Assembly: GCA_025965155.1 (NCBI GenBank) | Contig: JAOPXN010000070.1 | Coordinates: 124,001 to 188,000 of the forward strand | Direction: 5' to 3' | From: Propionibacteriaceae bacterium | GTDB lineage: Bacteria; Actinomycetota; Actinomycetes; Propionibacteriales; Propionibacteriaceae | DNA: 64,000 nt | Shown here: piece by piece, positions 17,082-27,129 of the stretch | Position numbering within the stretch: the first letter of the stretch is position 1 | Layout of the letters: each line of letters begins with the position of its first letter | The notes under the pieces: generated by a model | Told to the model about the DNA's origin: nothing | Databases searched by the model: none | What the model saw: the letters and a program-made list of their open reading frames with translations, nothing else | Translations under genes and position numbers: made by a program

Positions 17082-19070
17082 GTGGCTGACCCTTCCTCGT
17101 ACCGTCCTGCGCCGGGCTCGATCCCGGAGGACCCAGGGGTCTATCGATTCTCAGACGAGCACGGACAGGTGATCTACGTCGGGAAGGCGAAGAACCTGCG
17201 GTCCCGGCTCAACTCCTACTTCGCCGACCTCGCCGGCTTGCATCATCGAACCCAGTCGATGGTCAAGACGGCGGCGCGGGTGGACTGGACGGTTGTCCAG
17301 ACCGAGGTTGAGGCACTTCAGCTGGAGTACTCCTGGATCAAGGAGTTCGACCCCCGGTTCAACGTGAAGTACCGCGACGACAAGTCGTACCCGTGGCTGG
17401 CTGTCACGCTGGCGGAGGAGTTCCCCCGGGTGATGGTTGGCCGCGGCGCCAAGAAGAAGGGGAACCGGTACTTCGGACCGTACTCGCATGCCTGGGCGAT
17501 CCGGGAGACGGTCGACCTGCTGCTGCGGGTCTTCCCGATGCGATCCTGCTCATCCGGGGTGTTCAAGAACCACCGGCAGATCGGGCGACCCTGCCTGCTC
17601 GGTTACATCGACAAGTGTTCGGCGCCCTGCATCGGCCGGGTGGACGCTGCCGAGCACCGCGAGATCGTCGATGACTTCTGTCAGTTCATGGCCGGTCAGG
17701 CCGCACCGCTGATCAAGCGGCTGGAGTCTGAGATGAAGCGGGCCAGCGACTCGCAGGACTATGAGCGCGCTGCCCGGCTGCGCGACAACATCGGTGCGCT
17801 GCAGCAGGCGACCTCGAAGAACGCGATCGTGTTCCAAGACGGTACGGACGCCGATGTGATCGCCTTGGCGGAGGATCCGCTGGAGGTGGCTGTGCAGATC
17901 TTCCACGTCCGCGGCGGGCGGGTTCGGGGGGAGCGCGGATGGGTCGCGGACCGGGTCGACGACGCCGGTACCGACGAGCTGATCGAGAAGTTCCTGGTCC
18001 AGCTGTATGCCGACCAGCTCCTGGGTGACGGGTCGGCGTCCGAGCCGGCCAGTATCCCGCGCGAGATCCTGGTGCCGACCGCACCGTCGGCGGAGCAGGC
18101 GCTGGCCCGCATGCTCAGTCAGCGACGTGGATCCGCTGTCTCGATCCGGGTCCCACAGCGAGGCGACAAGCGGGTGCTGATGGAGACGGTCAGCCGGAAC
18201 GCCAGCGAAACGCTGATCAGGCACAAGACCAGCCGCGCTGGCGACCTGTCTACCCGTAACCGAGCGCTGGAGGAGATCCAGGAGGCCCTCGACCTACCGA
18301 CCGCGCCGCTGCGGATCGAGTGCTTCGACGTGTCGAACCTGCAGGGCACCGAGGTGGTCGCCTCCATGGTGGTGTTCGAGGACGGGCTGCCGCGCACGAG
18401 TGAGTACCGCCGGTTCGTCATCCGGGGCGTCGACGGCCAGAATGACGTCGCCGCCATGCACGAGGTCATCACCCGCCGGTTCAAGCGGCTGCTTGATGAT
18501 CGGTCCTCGATGGCGGCTGAGGCCAGCACCGGGTCGGAGGACGGACCGATGTTGATCGACCCGACCACGGGTGCGCCGCGTAAGTTCGCGTACGCGCCGG
18601 CCCTGATTGTGGTGGACGGCGGCCCGCCGCAGGTCGCGGCTGCCGCCCAGGCGTTGGAGGAGCTAGGGATCCGCGACGTCGCTCTGTGCGGGTTGGCCAA
18701 GCGGCTGGAGGAGGTCTGGCTGCCCGACCAGGAGGAACCGGTCATCCTGCCGCGGACCAGCGAGGGCCTCTATCTGTTGCAGCGGCTTCGGGATGAGGCC
18801 CACCGGTTCGCGATCACCCATCACCGCTCGCGGCGCAGCAAGACCATGGTGGAGTCGCTGCTGGACGAGGTGCCCGGTCTGGGTGAGGTCCGCCGCAAGG
18901 CCTTGATGGCCCATTTCGGCTCCTTGAAAAAGCTCCGCACAGCGCGGGTGGAGGACATCGCCCAGGTCCCTGGCTTCGGCACCAAGACGGCGGTGGCGAT
19001 CAAGGCTGCGCTTGACACCAAGCCGCAGCGCGAGGCGGTGAACACCGCAACCGGTGAGATCTTGGACTAA
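17082..19070 (+). CDS. uvrC: excinuclease ABC subunit C
   Basis: Makes the dual incisions in nucleotide excision repair. In 662 residues there is the GIY-YIG nuclease domain ([27 protein letters not shown], shown here as VYRF and [13 protein letters not shown], about 15-95), the UVR motif (about 208-243, [12 protein letters not shown]), the RNase H-like second nuclease core with [12 protein letters not shown] and VVDGGPPQ, and C-terminal helix-hairpin-helix motifs (about 595-650, [13 protein letters not shown] and VPGFGTKTA). GTG 17082 fits the family N terminus. It leads the rapZ-yvcK-whiA region, the standard actinobacterial arrangement. Confidence 0.97.
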   Translation: MADPSSYRPAPGSIPEDPGVYRFSDEHGQVIYVGKAKNLRSRLNSYFADLAGLHHRTQSMVKTAARVDWTVVQTEVEALQLEYSWIKEFDPRFNVKYRDDKSYPWLAVTLAEEFPRVMVGRGAKKKGNRYFGPYSHAWAIRETVDLLLRVFPMRSCSSGVFKNHRQIGRPCLLGYIDKCSAPCIGRVDAAEHREIVDDFCQFMAGQAAPLIKRLESEMKRASDSQDYERAARLRDNIGALQQATSKNAIVFQDGTDADVIALAEDPLEVAVQIFHVRGGRVRGERGWVADRVDDAGTDELIEKFLVQLYADQLLGDGSASEPASIPREILVPTAPSAEQALARMLSQRRGSAVSIRVPQRGDKRVLMETVSRNASETLIRHKTSRAGDLSTRNRALEEIQEALDLPTAPLRIECFDVSNLQGTEVVASMVVFEDGLPRTSEYRRFVIRGVDGQNDVAAMHEVITRRFKRLLDDRSSMAAEASTGSEDGPMLIDPTTGAPRKFAYAPALIVVDGGPPQVAAAAQALEELGIRDVALCGLAKRLEEVWLPDQEEPVILPRTSEGLYLLQRLRDEAHRFAITHHRSRRSKTMVESLLDEVPGLGEVRRKALMAHFGSLKKLRTARVEDIAQVPGFGTKTAVAIKAALDTKPQREAVNTATGEILD

Positions 19071-19130
19071 CCTCGCCGAGGATCAGGTCCGGTCCGGCAT
19101 TGCGGTGACCACGCCGCCGGCTGGGGTCGG

Positions 19131-19136
19131 GATAAT
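19131..19136 (+). promoter_or_regulatory. -10 hexamer of rapZ (leaderless)
   Basis: GATAAT, a near-consensus -10, ends six nt before GTG 19143. TGACCA at 19106-19111 is a possible -35 (19-bp spacer). Confidence 0.55.
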
Positions 19137-19142
19137 GAGCCA

Positions 19143-20186
19143 GTGAGCATCGACCCCGACGACCCCGGTTCCACCCTCGGCGACCCTCCAGCTACCGATT
19201 CCGCCGACCCCGCCGCAACGGCAGCGGCCGATCCCGAATCCACTGGTGCCGCGGACACGGTGGCGGCCGCTGACAACGGCGGCCCAGTGAGCGCCGCTGA
19301 AGCGCCGGCGGTGACGACGCCGCCGGTCGAGGGCGGTCTCCGCGTCGCAGTGGTGACCGGCATGTCGGGTGCGGGCCGGAGCACCGCGGCCAACGCGCTG
19401 GAGGATCTCGGCTGGTATGTCGTCGACAACCTGCCGCCGAGCGTGCTGCCGGATGTCTCCGAGCTGGCCAAGAACACCGGGATATCCCGTCTCGCGGTGG
19501 TGTTGGACGTACGGACCCGCTCGTTCTTCGACCAGCTGCCGACCATGTTCGCCGACCTCAGCAAGGTGGGTCTGCTGCCCGAGATCTTGTTCCTGGAGTC
19601 GTCCGACGACGTGATCGTCCGTCGCCAGGAGTCGGTACGGCGGCCGCACCCGCTGCAGGGCGACGGCAGGTTGCTGGACGGCATCAGCCGGGAGCGAACC
19701 ATGCTGGCAACCCTGCGGGCGGCGGCCGACCTGGTGATCGACACCTCCTCGCTGAACGTGCACCAGCTCAGCTCCCGGGTGGCGCACGCGTACGGCGGGC
19801 CGACCGATGACAAGCTCCGGGTCACGCTGGTCTCCTTCGGGTTCAAGAACGGTGTACCGGTGGACGCCGACATGGTGGTCGACGTCCGATTCCTGCCGAA
19901 CCCGCACTGGGTGCCGGCGCTCCGGCCGCAGACGGGGCTGGCGAAGCCTGTCAGCGACTACGTGCTCAGCCAGCCTGGGGCGGAGGAGTTCCTGCAACGG
20001 CTGGAGGACCTGCTCCAGGTGATCACCGCCGGGTACGTCCACGAAGGGAAGCGCTTCGTGACCATCGCCATCGGATGCACCGGTGGTAAGCACCGTAGTA
20101 CCGCGATGACCGAGGAGTTCGCCAACCGGCTGCGAAAGCTAGACATGCCCACCAAGGTGCTGCACCGGGACGTGGGGAAGGAATGA
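19143..20186 (+). CDS. rapZ: RapZ/YvcJ family P-loop nucleotide-binding protein
   Basis: A 347-residue RapZ homologue. The P-loop GMSGAGRS (residues 73-80) is preceded by an unusual N-terminal extension of about 62 residues rich in Ala, Asp, Pro and Thr, likely disordered. The family core follows: DNLPPSVLPD, LDVRTRSFF, RRPHPL, then the C-terminal domain FGFKNGVPVDADMVVDVRFLPNP (split here as FGFKNG and DVRFLPNP) and IAIGCTGGKHRS. In E. coli, RapZ guides RNase E to a small RNA. The actinobacterial role is not settled, though it always precedes yvcK and whiA. Its stop overlaps the yvcK start by four bases. Confidence 0.93.
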   Translation: MSIDPDDPGSTLGDPPATDSADPAATAAADPESTGAADTVAAADNGGPVSAAEAPAVTTPPVEGGLRVAVVTGMSGAGRSTAANALEDLGWYVVDNLPPSVLPDVSELAKNTGISRLAVVLDVRTRSFFDQLPTMFADLSKVGLLPEILFLESSDDVIVRRQESVRRPHPLQGDGRLLDGISRERTMLATLRAAADLVIDTSSLNVHQLSSRVAHAYGGPTDDKLRVTLVSFGFKNGVPVDADMVVDVRFLPNPHWVPALRPQTGLAKPVSDYVLSQPGAEEFLQRLEDLLQVITAGYVHEGKRFVTIAIGCTGGKHRSTAMTEEFANRLRKLDMPTKVLHRDVGKE

Positions 20187-21172
20187 GCCGCGCCGACGGC
20201 TCTCCGCGCCGGCGGCGGCTGAGCGACCTCCCCTCGGTCGTCGCGTTCGGCGGAGGCCACGGCCTGTCCGCGTCACTGAGCGCGCTACGTCGGGTCACCG
20301 ACCGACTCACCGCGATCGTCACGGTCGCGGATGACGGCGGGTCCTCTGGGCGGATCCGCGCCGAGCTGGACTGCTTGCCTCCGGGTGACCTGCGGATGGC
20401 ACTGGCCGCGCTGTGCGGCGACGATGAGTCCGGACGCACCTGGGCAGACGTGCTGCAGTACCGGTTCACCGGCGACGGCGGGCTCGGCGGCCACGCGATC
20501 GGCAACCTGCTGATCGCCGGCCTGTGGGAACGGCTCGGCGACCCGGTCGCCGGACTGGACATGGTGGCTCAGCTGCTCGGCGCCAAGGGCAGGGTGCTGC
20601 CGATGTCAGCCGTACCGCTGACCATCGAGGCGGACGTACTCGGACTGCAGCCCTGGAGTCCGGACGAGATCAGCTGTGTCCGAGGTCAGGAGGCCGTGGC
20701 CAAGACGCGGGGCGAGGTGCGGTCCGTGCGGCTGGTTCCGACCAGCCCGCCCGCCTGCCCAGAGAGCGTTGCGGCCGTCCAGGACGCCGACTGGGTGGTT
20801 CTGGGACCAGGATCCTGGTTCACCTCAGTCATCCCGCACCTGCTGGTGCCCGACCTGGCCGAGGCGATCATGTCCACCCCGGCCAAGCGGGTGCTGACCT
20901 TGAACCTGGAGCCGGCGGGGGAGACCGAGGGGTTCTCCCCGGCCCGCCACATCGAGCTGCTGGCCGAGCATGCCCCGGAGCTCCGGCTCGACGTCGTGCT
21001 CGCCGACAGTCCCCTCGCTGCTGAGGACCCGCATCTCAGCTCGTACGCGGAGTCGCTTGGCGCCCGCCTGGTGGCAGCCGACCTCGCAGCCCGGGACCGG
21101 TCTCCCAGGCACGACCCGCTCCGGCTGGCGTCCGCGTACGCCGAGATCATGGGCGTACGCACCGTCCTATAG
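20183..21172 (+). CDS. yvcK: YvcK/CofD-like gluconeogenesis factor
   Basis: A 329-residue protein of the YvcK branch of the CofD-like superfamily. It opens with [18 protein letters not shown] and has [26 protein letters not shown] and [18 protein letters not shown], all family signatures. YvcK binds UDP-sugars and is needed for growth on gluconeogenic carbon and for normal cell shape (CuvA in mycobacteria). ATGA overlap with rapZ shows translational coupling. The glycolytic/gluconeogenic genes gap-pgk-tpiA lie 1.3 kb downstream, beyond whiA. Confidence 0.93.
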   Translation: MSRADGSPRRRRLSDLPSVVAFGGGHGLSASLSALRRVTDRLTAIVTVADDGGSSGRIRAELDCLPPGDLRMALAALCGDDESGRTWADVLQYRFTGDGGLGGHAIGNLLIAGLWERLGDPVAGLDMVAQLLGAKGRVLPMSAVPLTIEADVLGLQPWSPDEISCVRGQEAVAKTRGEVRSVRLVPTSPPACPESVAAVQDADWVVLGPGSWFTSVIPHLLVPDLAEAIMSTPAKRVLTLNLEPAGETEGFSPARHIELLAEHAPELRLDVVLADSPLAAEDPHLSSYAESLGARLVAADLAARDRSPRHDPLRLASAYAEIMGVRTVL

Positions 21173-21216
21173 TCAGACTATGTGAAGGCGGCTATGTGCC
21201 CGCGCCGGTGACGTGG

Positions 21217-21222
21217 CATCAT
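21217..21222 (+). promoter_or_regulatory. possible -10 hexamer of whiA (leaderless)
   Basis: CATCAT ends six nt before ATG 21229 and no Shine-Dalgarno sequence is present. The match to consensus is weak; it is listed because the spacing equals that at the neighbouring genes. Confidence 0.3.
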
Positions 21223-21228
21223 TCAGCA

Positions 21229-22215
21229 ATGGCAATGACCGCTCAGGTGAAGGCAGAACTGGCGACCATTAAGGTCACCAAGCCTTGCTGCCGCAAGTCT
21301 GAGGTGGCCTCCACTCTCCGATTCGCCGGCGGCCTCCACATCGTCAGTGGTCGGATCGTGATCGAGGCCGAGCTGGACACCGGTGCCGCCGCACGACGGC
21401 TGCGAACCGACATCCAAGAGGTGTTCGGTCATCCGAGCGACCTGGTGATCGTGAACGGCTCCGGGATCCGCCGCGGTACCCGGTATGTGGTCCGCGTGAT
21501 CAAGGACGGCGAGGCGCTGGCCCGGCAGACTGGTCTGATCGACTCCCGTGGCCGACCTGCCCGCGGTCTGCCCGCTCAGGTCGTCAGTGGTGGGCTCTGC
21601 GACTGTGTCGCCGCCTGGCGGGGCGCCTTCCTGGCGCACGGATCGCTGACCGAGCCCGGCCGGTCGATGTCGCTGGAGATCACCTGCCCGGGTCCCGAGG
21701 CGGCGCTCGCCCTGGTGGGTGCCGCTCGGCGGCTCAGCATCTCGGCCAAGGCTCGGGAGGTACGCAACGTCGACCGGGTGGTGATTCGCGACGGCGATGC
21801 GATTGGCGCGCTGCTGACCCGGCTGGGTGCGCACGAGTCGCTGATGGCCTGGGAAGAACGGCGGATGCGCCGCGAGGTACGGGCCTCGGCCAACCGGCTG
21901 GCCAACTTCGACGACGCGAACCTGCGCCGCTCCGCCCGGGCGGCGGTCGCAGCCGGAGCCCGGGTCGAACGAGCTCTGGAGATCCTCGGTGACCAGGTAC
22001 CCGACCACCTCAAGGACGCGGGAGTCCTGCGGATCGAGAACAAGCAGGCCAGCCTGGAGGAGCTTGGTCAGCTGCACAACCCGCAGCTGACCAAGGACGC
22101 CGTCGCCGGCCGGATCCGCCGCCTCCTGGCCACCGCCGATAAGCGCGCCGCCGAGCTGGGCATCCCGAACACCGAAGCCAGCCTCAGCCCGGAGATGCTG
22201 GACGACCAAGAGTAA
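21229..22215 (+). CDS. whiA: WhiA DNA-binding protein
   Basis: A 328-residue WhiA, the sporulation/cell-division transcription factor that works with WhiB in Streptomyces and is conserved in Gram-positives. The N-terminal part holds the degenerate LAGLIDADG homing-endonuclease fold ([20 protein letters not shown] visible as LRFAGGLH and IVIEAELDT). The C-terminal part is the helix-turn-helix domain ([24 protein letters not shown]). The start is ATG 21229 ([11 protein letters not shown]), the usual family start. An in-frame GTG at 21196 would add 11 atypical residues. A 55-bp gap from yvcK may hold its own promoter. Confidence 0.96.
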   Translation: MAMTAQVKAELATIKVTKPCCRKSEVASTLRFAGGLHIVSGRIVIEAELDTGAAARRLRTDIQEVFGHPSDLVIVNGSGIRRGTRYVVRVIKDGEALARQTGLIDSRGRPARGLPAQVVSGGLCDCVAAWRGAFLAHGSLTEPGRSMSLEITCPGPEAALALVGAARRLSISAKAREVRNVDRVVIRDGDAIGALLTRLGAHESLMAWEERRMRREVRASANRLANFDDANLRRSARAAVAAGARVERALEILGDQVPDHLKDAGVLRIENKQASLEELGQLHNPQLTKDAVAGRIRRLLATADKRAAELGIPNTEASLSPEMLDDQE

Positions 22216-22260
22216 GAAGCGAGCCACACAGCTCGTAGACCACCACAGGCGCGGCTGGGA

Positions 22261-22327
22261 CGAGCGGAGCGAGCAGGTGCACGGCGCTGGGACCGCCGAC
22301 GTCCCAGCGCGCGAGCGGAGCGAGCAG
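22261..22327. terminator. whiA 3' region: hairpin flanked by two copies of a 16-bp repeat
   Basis: A perfect 10-bp stem (22284-22293 / 22301-22310) with a 7-nt loop lies about 70 bp after the whiA stop. It is flanked by identical 16-bp direct repeats, CGAGCGGAGCGAGCAG, at 22261-22276 and 22312-22327. No T tract follows. It is a likely transcription end before gap. Confidence 0.5.
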
Positions 22328-22354
22328 AACATACAGACCAGTGCGGCTTGCGGT

Positions 22355-23435
<1,081 letters not shown>

Positions 23436-23504
23436 GGCCAGCGTTGCTGTGAGGCCAGCGTCGCCGTAAGACGGCCTGGCTGTGAAAATTTGCACGACCG
23501 CACC

Positions 23505-23565
23505 GCTGACCCGTCACCTCCGCCGCGACACACCGTCAAAGTCGCGGCGAAAGTGACGGGTCGGC
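23505..23565. repeat. 61-bp hairpin element, copy 2 (gap/pgk intergenic)
   Basis: Arms at 23505-23517 and 23553-23565 (13 nt, one G-T wobble) enclose a 35-nt loop that contains its own perfect 9-bp stem (CGCCGCGAC at 23521-23529 with GTCGCGGCG at 23541-23549). The element is homologous, without gaps, to the core at 7839-7899 on the opposite strand, about 70 percent identical by eye. It ends nine bp before the pgk ribosome binding site, so it could terminate gap transcripts or affect pgk translation. Confidence 0.75.
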
Positions 23566-23586
23566 GAAATCTTGGAGGGTTTCTTC

Positions 23587-24789
23587 GTGAAATCAGTTTC
23601 TGATCTTGGTGACCTGCGGGGCAGGCGGGTGCTGATCCGCTGCGACCTGAACGTCCCGCTGGACGACGCCGGCACGATCACCGACGACGGTCGCATCCGC
23701 GCCTCGTTGCCGACGCTGAATGAGCTTCGCGCCGCCGGCGCCAGGGTCGTTGTGCTGGCTCACCTTGGTCGGCCCAAGGGGCAGGTCAACCCGAAGTACT
23801 CGCTGAAACCAGCCGCGGCCCGGCTGTCGGAGCTGCTCGGTGCGCAGGTCCGGCTGGCCGCCGACGTGGTCGGCCCTTCCGCCACGGAGACGGTTGAGTC
23901 GCTGGCCGACGGCGACGTCGCCATGTTGGAGAACGTACGGTTCGAGCCGGGCGAGGAGTCCAAGGACGACGCCGTACGGGGCGAGCTGGCGGACCGCTAC
24001 GCAGCCCTCGGTGACGCGTTCATCTCCGACGGCTTCGGGGTCGTGCATCGCAAGCAGGCCTCCGTCTACGACTTGCCGATGCGGCTGCCGAGCGCGGCGG
24101 GCCACCTGGTGATGACCGAGGTGGAGGTGCTGAAGAAGCTCACCCAGAACCCGGCGCGTCCGTACACGGTGGTGCTGGGCGGGGCCAAGGTGTCCGACAA
24201 GCTCGCCGTCATCGCGAACCTGATGAACACCGCCGACACCTTGGTGATCGGTGGCGGGATGGTCTTCACCTTCCTGGCAGCCCAGGGGTACGAGGTCGGC
24301 AAGAGCCTGCTCGAGGCGGACCAGATCGACACGGTCAAGGGCTACCTCGACCAGGCGGCGGCCATCGGCAAGCAGATCCTGCTGCCCACCGACATTGTGG
24401 TGGCACCGGAGTTCAAGGCCGACGCGCCCGCCACCGTGGTACCCGCTGACGCGATCCCGGCCGACCAGCTCGGACTCGACATCGGTCCGGACTCGGCCAA
24501 GGCCTTCGCTGCGGAGATCGTGAAGTCCAAGACCGTGTTCTGGAACGGCCCGATGGGTGTGGCGGAGTGGGAGCAGTTCGCCGCCGGCACCCGGGCTGTC
24601 GCGCAGGCCCTGACCGAGGTGGACGGACTCTCTGTCGTGGGCGGCGGTGACTCCGCGGCTGCGGTACGCGCCCTCGGGTTCCCCGAGGATGCCTTCGGCC
24701 ACATCTCCACCGGTGGCGGCGCCAGCTTGGAATACCTGGAGGGCAAGACCCTGCCAGGCCTTGAAGTACTCGAAGACAAGGATGCATGA
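23587..24789 (+). CDS. pgk: phosphoglycerate kinase
   Basis: Transfers phosphate from 1,3-bisphosphoglycerate to ADP. The 400-residue enzyme carries [10 protein letters not shown] and HLGRPKG (substrate site), LGGAKVSDK and [13 protein letters not shown] (nucleotide site). All domains are intact. GTG 23587 is chosen because GGAGGG at 23574-23579 sits seven nt upstream. A TTG at 23572 overlaps that ribosome binding site. The hairpin element just upstream could influence its expression independently of gap. Its end runs close to tpiA. Confidence 0.97.
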   Translation: MKSVSDLGDLRGRRVLIRCDLNVPLDDAGTITDDGRIRASLPTLNELRAAGARVVVLAHLGRPKGQVNPKYSLKPAAARLSELLGAQVRLAADVVGPSATETVESLADGDVAMLENVRFEPGEESKDDAVRGELADRYAALGDAFISDGFGVVHRKQASVYDLPMRLPSAAGHLVMTEVEVLKKLTQNPARPYTVVLGGAKVSDKLAVIANLMNTADTLVIGGGMVFTFLAAQGYEVGKSLLEADQIDTVKGYLDQAAAIGKQILLPTDIVVAPEFKADAPATVVPADAIPADQLGLDIGPDSAKAFAAEIVKSKTVFWNGPMGVAEWEQFAAGTRAVAQALTEVDGLSVVGGGDSAAAVRALGFPEDAFGHISTGGGASLEYLEGKTLPGLEVLEDKDA

Positions 24790-24793
24790 ACCG

Positions 24794-25582
24794 ATGGCAC
24801 GCAAGCCGCTGATGGCGGGCAACTGGAAGATGAACCTCACCCACGTTGAAGCTGTGGGGTTGGTGCAGAAGCTCGCCTGGACGTTGGACGACAAGAAGCA
24901 CGACCCGGAGAAATCCGAGGTGATCGTGCTGCCCCCGTTCACTGCGCTCCGTACGGTCCAGATCCTGGTGGAGGGCGACCGGCTGACGATCGGCTACGGC
25001 GCCCAGGACGTCTCGTCCCACGATGACGGCGCCTACACCGGCGAAATCTCGGTCAACATGCTAGCCAAGCTCAACTGCGGCTATGTCCTCGTCGGCCACT
25101 CGGAGCGTCGGCAGTACCACCATGAGGACGATGCGCTGGTCAACGCCAAGGCGAAGAAGGCGCTGGGCGGCGGCATTATCCCGATCGTCTGCGTCGGTGA
25201 AGGTCTCGACATCCGTCAGGCGGGCGAGCAGGTCAGCTACACGCTGGCCCAGGTGGACGGTGCGCTGGACGGGCTGACGGCGGAGCAGGTGGCGTCCCTG
25301 GTGATCGCCTACGAGCCGGTCTGGGCTATCGGCACCGGCGAGGTCGCCACCCCGGAGGACGCCCAGGAGGTCTGCGCAGCGATTCGTGGCCGGCTCGCGG
25401 ACATGCACGGTGAGACAGTGGCCGAGCAGGTGCGGGTGCTCTACGGTGGCTCGGTGAAGTCCAGCAGCGTGGCCGCCATCATGGCTCAGGCCGACGTGGA
25501 CGGATGCCTGGTCGGCGGCGCAAGCCTGGTGGTCGAGGAGTTCTCTGCCATCGCCCGCTTCTACGACCTTCCCGCCCTCTGA
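24794..25582 (+). CDS. tpiA: triosephosphate isomerase
   Basis: Interconverts dihydroxyacetone phosphate and glyceraldehyde 3-phosphate. The 262-residue TIM barrel has NWKMN (catalytic Lys12), GHSERR (catalytic His), [10 protein letters not shown] (catalytic Glu) and LYGGSVK near the end. ATG 24794 ([10 protein letters not shown]) is preferred, with AAGGA at 24778-24782 upstream. ATG 24782, which overlaps the pgk stop region, would add MHEP. It is translationally close to pgk, so the two are surely co-transcribed. Confidence 0.97.
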   Translation: MARKPLMAGNWKMNLTHVEAVGLVQKLAWTLDDKKHDPEKSEVIVLPPFTALRTVQILVEGDRLTIGYGAQDVSSHDDGAYTGEISVNMLAKLNCGYVLVGHSERRQYHHEDDALVNAKAKKALGGGIIPIVCVGEGLDIRQAGEQVSYTLAQVDGALDGLTAEQVASLVIAYEPVWAIGTGEVATPEDAQEVCAAIRGRLADMHGETVAEQVRVLYGGSVKSSSVAAIMAQADVDGCLVGGASLVVEEFSAIARFYDLPAL

Positions 25583-25587
25583 CACTC

Positions 25588-25619
25588 TTTACATCTTTGG
25601 CGATTTCGTGAGTTAGAGT
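25588..25619 (+). promoter_or_regulatory. secG promoter (leaderless)
   Basis: TTTACA (25588-25593) and TAGAGT (25614-25619), with a 20-bp spacer, end six nt before GTG 25626. No Shine-Dalgarno sequence precedes the start, so secG is probably read from a leaderless mRNA. Confidence 0.5.
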
Positions 25620-25625
25620 ACGCAG

Positions 25626-25895
25626 GTGATTTTCTCGTCGGTGCCACTGATGACGACCCCGATTCTGGTGTTCTCCATTGTGCTGGTGATCACCAGTGTC
25701 GTGCTGGCGTTGTTTGTGTTGATGCACAAGGGTCGCGGGGGCGGTCTGTCCGATCTTTTCGGCGGCGGTATCTCGTCCTCGATGGGTGGCTCCTCTGTTG
25801 CGGAGCGCAACCTCGACCGGCTTACGATTGTCATCGGTGTCATCTGGCTCGCCTGCATTATCGCGCTAGGTCTGCTGTACCGCCTGCAGGCTTGA
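25626..25895 (+). CDS. secG: preprotein translocase subunit SecG
   Basis: The small, non-essential subunit of the SecYEG channel. The 89-residue protein has two membrane helices (about 8-31 and 66-86) joined by the family loop HKGRGGGLSDLFGGG. GTG 25626 is supported by the leaderless promoter. ATG 25650 (MTTPILVFSIV) is possible and would shorten the protein by eight residues. The position after tpiA is the classic Gram-positive arrangement. Confidence 0.93.
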   Translation: MIFSSVPLMTTPILVFSIVLVITSVVLALFVLMHKGRGGGLSDLFGGGISSSMGGSSVAERNLDRLTIVIGVIWLACIIALGLLYRLQA

Positions 25896-25944
25896 TCGCA
25901 CCAGAGTTCGTCAGTTCAACCGAAACGCAACAAGGAGACAAAAC

Positions 25945-26301
25945 GTGGCTGGTGGCAGCGCCATTCGTGGCAGCCGGGTCGGTGCAGGACCCATGGGGGA
26001 GGCTGAACGCGGGGACGCGGCGCCTCGACTGTACGTTTCGTACTTCTGCTCGCACGGCCATGAGACAAAGCCGGCCTTTGCCGCCGACGCCCAGGTGCCC
26101 GACACCTGGGACTGCCCGCGCTGCGGTCTGCCGGCGAACCTGGACTCGCTGAACCCGCCGCCGCCGCCGAAGATCGAGCCTTACAAGACGCACCTGGCGT
26201 ACGTGAAGGAACGGCGTACCGACAAAGAGGCCGACGACATCCTCAAAGAGGCACTGCAGGCGCTGCGTGACCGCCGCGCCCGCGGCGAGGTCATCTACTG
26301 A
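25945..26301 (+). CDS. rbpA: RNA polymerase-binding protein RbpA
   Basis: An actinobacteria-specific general transcription factor that binds the beta subunit, group 1/2 sigma factors and promoter DNA and stabilises open complexes. In 118 residues there is the basic N-terminal tail (GGSAIRGSRVG), the zinc/core domain (YFCSHGHETKPAFAAD and WDCPRCG) and the C-terminal sigma interaction region (YKTHLAYVKERR). GTG 25945 has AAGGAGA six nt upstream. It is directly downstream of secG, as in many relatives. Confidence 0.96.
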   Translation: MAGGSAIRGSRVGAGPMGEAERGDAAPRLYVSYFCSHGHETKPAFAADAQVPDTWDCPRCGLPANLDSLNPPPPPKIEPYKTHLAYVKERRTDKEADDILKEALQALRDRRARGEVIY

Positions 26302-26312
26302 TCGACCTCCCC

Positions 26313-26377
26313 GGTAAGGTCAGGCCCCGGTCAGATCAGGCCCGGATAGATTCAGCCTGCGGTTAGATCAGCTGGGC
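26313..26377. repeat. four tandem 15-17 bp repeats between convergent rbpA and pgl
   Basis: The 75-bp gap between two convergent stop codons is almost filled by four units of the form GGTNAGATCAGNCC, at 26313-26328, 26329-26343, 26344-26360 and 26361-26377. The units are imperfect. Function is unknown; the last reaches the pgl stop codon. Confidence 0.6.
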
Positions 26378-27129
26378 TACAGCAGGCCGGGCGGGATCAG
26401 GTCGGCAGGCAGCTGTGATGCGGCTGCCTTGTCCACCAACCAGAGTGTGCGTTCGGTGCCGGCGACACCGGCGGCGGGGAGCTGGACTTGACCGGTTCCG
26501 AGCAGCGCCATCGTCAGGGCTGCTGCCTTGTCCTCGCCACTGACGCAGAACCACACCTCTCGCGAGGTGTTGATTTTCTCGAGGGTGAGGCTGATGCGCA
26601 GCGGTGGCGGCTTGGGGGATGCGCGGACCGGGATAACTGTGCCGGTGGCGTAGGAGGACGGGTGCTCGGGGAAGATCGAGGCTACGTGCCCGTCGGGGCC
26701 CATTCCCAGCAGGCAGATGTCCATCACTGTCCCGTCCAGCTCCGCCGCGTAGGCCTCCGCGGCCGCGTCCAGGTCCAGGCCCTGGTCGCTCGCCGGCATC
26801 CGGTGGATCCGTTCCGGCGACAGCGGCAGCGCTGGTAGCAGCAGGTCGAGCGCCTGCTTGTCGTTCCGATCGCCGTCGTCGGCCGGGACGAAGCGTTCGT
26901 CACCCCACCACAGGTCCACGTTGGACCAGTCGACCGCCGCCCGGGTACCTGCCTGTGCCAGCCGCTGGTACGCCTTGGTGGCGATCCGGCCGCCGGTGAG
27001 GCACAGCTGCGGCGTCTGGAACTCGCGCTGCAGGTCGGCCAGCCGGGCGGTCAGCCGGGCACTCAGCGCCTCCGCGAGGTCATCCGGCCCTGGGTGAAAC
27101 AACACCTCGTGACCACGGACGTCGGTCAC
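26377..27129 (-). CDS. pgl: 6-phosphogluconolactonase
   Basis: Hydrolyses 6-phosphogluconolactone, the second step of the oxidative pentose phosphate pathway. The 250-residue DevB-type protein shows CLTGGRIATKAYQRL (sugar phosphate site), WWGDERFVPADDGDRND and LLGMGPDGHVASIFPEHP. The start is GTG at 27129, overlapping the opcA stop by four bases. It is the last gene of the tkt-tal-zwf-opcA-pgl operon, the usual actinobacterial order. Confidence 0.95.
   Translation of the reverse strand: MTDVRGHEVLFHPGPDDLAEALSARLTARLADLQREFQTPQLCLTGGRIATKAYQRLAQAGTRAAVDWSNVDLWWGDERFVPADDGDRNDKQALDLLLPALPLSPERIHRMPASDQGLDLDAAAEAYAAELDGTVMDICLLGMGPDGHVASIFPEHPSSYATGTVIPVRASPKPPPLRISLTLEKINTSREVWFCVSGEDKAAALTMALLGTGQVQLPAAGVAGTERTLWLVDKAAASQLPADLIPPGLL

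Noticed and set aside
22261-22327. insertion sequence ends at the GAGCGGAGCGAGC direct repeats
   Set aside because: Only 35 bp separates the copies, with a simple hairpin between and no transposase. Such GAGCGGAGCGAGC motifs are common in high-GC intergenic DNA.
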